A model generated the notes under the pieces. That model saw only the letters and a program-made list of their open reading frames with translations. It did not search any database and had not been told where the DNA came from. From positions 1,674,001-1,738,000 of the forward strand of contig NZ_CP023275.1 in assembly GCF_002309535.1 (NCBI RefSeq): a DNA stretch of 64,000 nt, in the 5' to 3' direction. Positions 62,828 to 64,000 of the stretch are shown here, piece after piece (position 1 is the first letter of the stretch; each line of letters opens with the position of its first letter). The position numbers and the translations under genes are program-made. Source of the DNA: Sulfurospirillum diekertiae (GTDB taxonomy: Bacteria; Campylobacterota; Campylobacteria; Campylobacterales; Sulfurospirillaceae).

Positions 62828-62877
62828 GTATATATTTGTCTATTTGAGGAATTAATGTATTATTAAAATGACACAAT

Positions 62878-63177
62878 TTAGCCACACAGTTCCTTTTTGA
62901 CACGTTCACTCGCCATTGTAATATTCCAAGCAGGTTCCCATACGATTTCAATCATACAATCTTGTACCCCATCGACTTTTAAGACCGCATCTTTTGTCCA
63001 TTGTTGAATCAGTTCATGCAAAGGGCATCCTTTCGTAGAGAGCGTCATGGTAATGTTCACTTTAGCATCTTTAATTTTGACACCATAAATAAGTCCTAAC
63101 GAAACGATATCAAAGCCAACTTCTGGGTCAATTACGGTTGAAATAGCATTGTAAATATCTTCTTCTGTAATAATCAA
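62878..63177 (-). CDS. MIP18/SufT-like iron-sulfur assembly factor
   Basis: A 99-residue DUF59 protein of the SufT/PaaD/MIP18 group, which helps mature iron-sulfur proteins. Typical features are AISTVIDPEVGFDIVSLGLI at the start, the conserved TLSTKGCPLHELI with Cys near 50, and the C-terminal EIVWEPAWNITMAS. The start overlaps the stop of the upstream polytopic protein gene by four bases. Confidence 0.9.
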   Translation of the reverse strand: MIITEEDIYNAISTVIDPEVGFDIVSLGLIYGVKIKDAKVNITMTLSTKGCPLHELIQQWTKDAVLKVDGVQDCMIEIVWEPAWNITMASERVKKELCG

Positions 63178-64000
63178 TCATTCTCCTTAATTTTATAATT
63201 AAACACATACACTGTATTAAAAGCTACCAATATCAAAGATATAAGGAGCAACACACTCCCTATGAAAAAAAGTTTTTCAAACTGCATTAAAACACCACTA
63301 CTAAGAACAACAACGGAAACAAACAGTATCCATGTTTGTGTATCGGCTACTTTCGTGTGAATCATCTGGTGTAAAAGTGGTACTTTTTGTTTGCCCACCA
63401 ATGGTGCAAATCTCTCATACCAGACCAAAAAAGGCAAAATTTTATAGATATGCCCAACAATAAATGAGAGCAAAAAACCAAAAAAGAAAAGTACCCCAGC
63501 TAATATACCTATTGTACTATTCGCTAAAATCATATAGAACATAGAACTTATCACTGCTGCAAATAAACAGACCAGTCCAAAAACAACATTTTTAACCCAA
63601 TAATCATTTTGCTTGCGTGCTCTTTGATGAAAAATAATTCCTATTTGCACCATGAAACACAAAATTCCCAATACTATCAACACCATAGCAATCGCTTGAA
63701 TAAAAAAAGGAAGTTTAACAATCAAGGCAATCATACATAGCGCTATTCCAAAACTGTGTAAATACAATGTTGCATTGATCCACTTCTCTTCATAATCATG
63801 AGAAAGGGAAAACATCGGTATCAATACCATTGAAACACCCATAACAATCATCATCACAAAGCCGCCAAGAGTACCCAACATATGTGCTTTTACCCATGCG
63901 TCAATATCAATTGCTAAAAGACCATGTCCTAAGCTAAGGCCTATCAATAAACCTAAGGTTATGGAAATAAACAAAAATATCGTACCTATAAGCAAAAACT
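63174..64000 (-). CDS. Polytopic heme-protein-like membrane protein (start outside window)
   Basis: At least 273 residues and about eight membrane segments. The frame is open to the window edge; the first possible start inside is TTG at 63995, so the true start is probably outside. Conserved-looking His residues in membrane helices (SLGHGLLAID, VKAHMLGTLGGFVMMI, YLHSFGIAL, IVGHIYKILPFLVWYERF) resemble heme-copper oxidase subunit I-like or NnrS-like proteins. Neither family is certain. It is coupled to the SufT-like gene by a four-base overlap. Confidence 0.65.
   Translation of the reverse strand, partial: FLLIGTIFLFISITLGLLIGLSLGHGLLAIDIDAWVKAHMLGTLGGFVMMIVMGVSMVLIPMFSLSHDYEEKWINATLYLHSFGIALCMIALIVKLPFFIQAIAMVLIVLGILCFMVQIGIIFHQRARKQNDYWVKNVVFGLVCLFAAVISSMFYMILANSTIGILAGVLFFFGFLLSFIVGHIYKILPFLVWYERFAPLVGKQKVPLLHQMIHTKVADTQTWILFVSVVVLSSGVLMQFEKLFFIGSVLLLISLILVAFNTVYVFNYKIKEND

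Noticed and set aside
1..64000. tRNA, rRNA or CRISPR loci
   Set aside because: No cloverleaf with CCA-like end, no rRNA signature and no regularly spaced direct repeats were seen. The iterated palindrome is not regularly spaced.

Overview
The window looks like a chromosomal segment of a free-living member of the Campylobacterota (Epsilonproteobacteria), most like Sulfurospirillum. The basis is low G+C, the sequences of the core proteins, split core operons, many c-di-GMP and chemotaxis proteins, periplasmic CXXCH sensors, NnrS and small multiheme cytochromes. This placement comes from family recognition, not a database search. Almost all of the DNA is coding. No intergenic stretch exceeds about 300 bases, and I saw no rRNA, tRNA or CRISPR array.

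Layout. 1-2061 is the first 687 codons of secA, followed by lolA. 2745-6558 holds a heme-sensor GGDEF/EAL protein and nhaA. 6623-11323 is the classical rpmH-rnpA-yidD-yidC-jag-mnmE operon; two of its genes (rnpA, mnmE) can only be read full-length from non-AUG starts. 11426-15957 is a tight four-gene operon: both glutamate mutase subunits, a MutL/GlmL-like ASKHA protein and a stand-alone adenylating ligase. 16043-17813 holds a tetraheme cytochrome, an RraA-like protein and two small unknowns. 17857-27434 holds clpB, ctpA, purC-purS-purQ, a membrane-anchored SH3-like protein, plsC and htpG. 27572-28370 is a candidate mobile element: an HNH endonuclease gene between perfect 20-bp inverted repeats with a 4-bp direct repeat outside. 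28370-32766 holds a DUF255 thioredoxin-fold protein, a periplasmic rhodanese, a 166-nt hairpin element and a UvrD-type helicase. 32835-37199 holds an MshM/MshN-like (ExeA-type ATPase plus TPR) operon, an unknown protein and a Pif1-like helicase. 37259-43947 holds a two-domain peptidoglycan hydrolase lipoprotein, DUF1737, thiol peroxidase, NnrS and the copper pair copZ/copA. 44042-50382 holds a Cache/HD-GYP protein, rmuC, an FtsL-like protein, rsmH and bioA. 50488-54456 is ppiD-like, ftsA, ftsZ. 54512-57012 holds a small membrane protein, prmC and an M48 protease split into two overlapping frames. 57225-64000 holds two chemoreceptors, an ABC-F ATPase, a STAS-like protein, a SufT/MIP18-like protein and the 3' part of a polytopic membrane protein.

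The most unusual signal cuts across all regions. The palindrome TTACATGTAA, usually extended to TTTACATGTAAA, occurs 33 times by my reading, where roughly 0.2 copies are expected from base composition. It lies inside genes (mostly read as Leu-His-Val) and is enriched between genes, where pairs or extensions of it form terminator-like hairpins. It behaves like a highly iterated palindrome or an uptake/recognition sequence.
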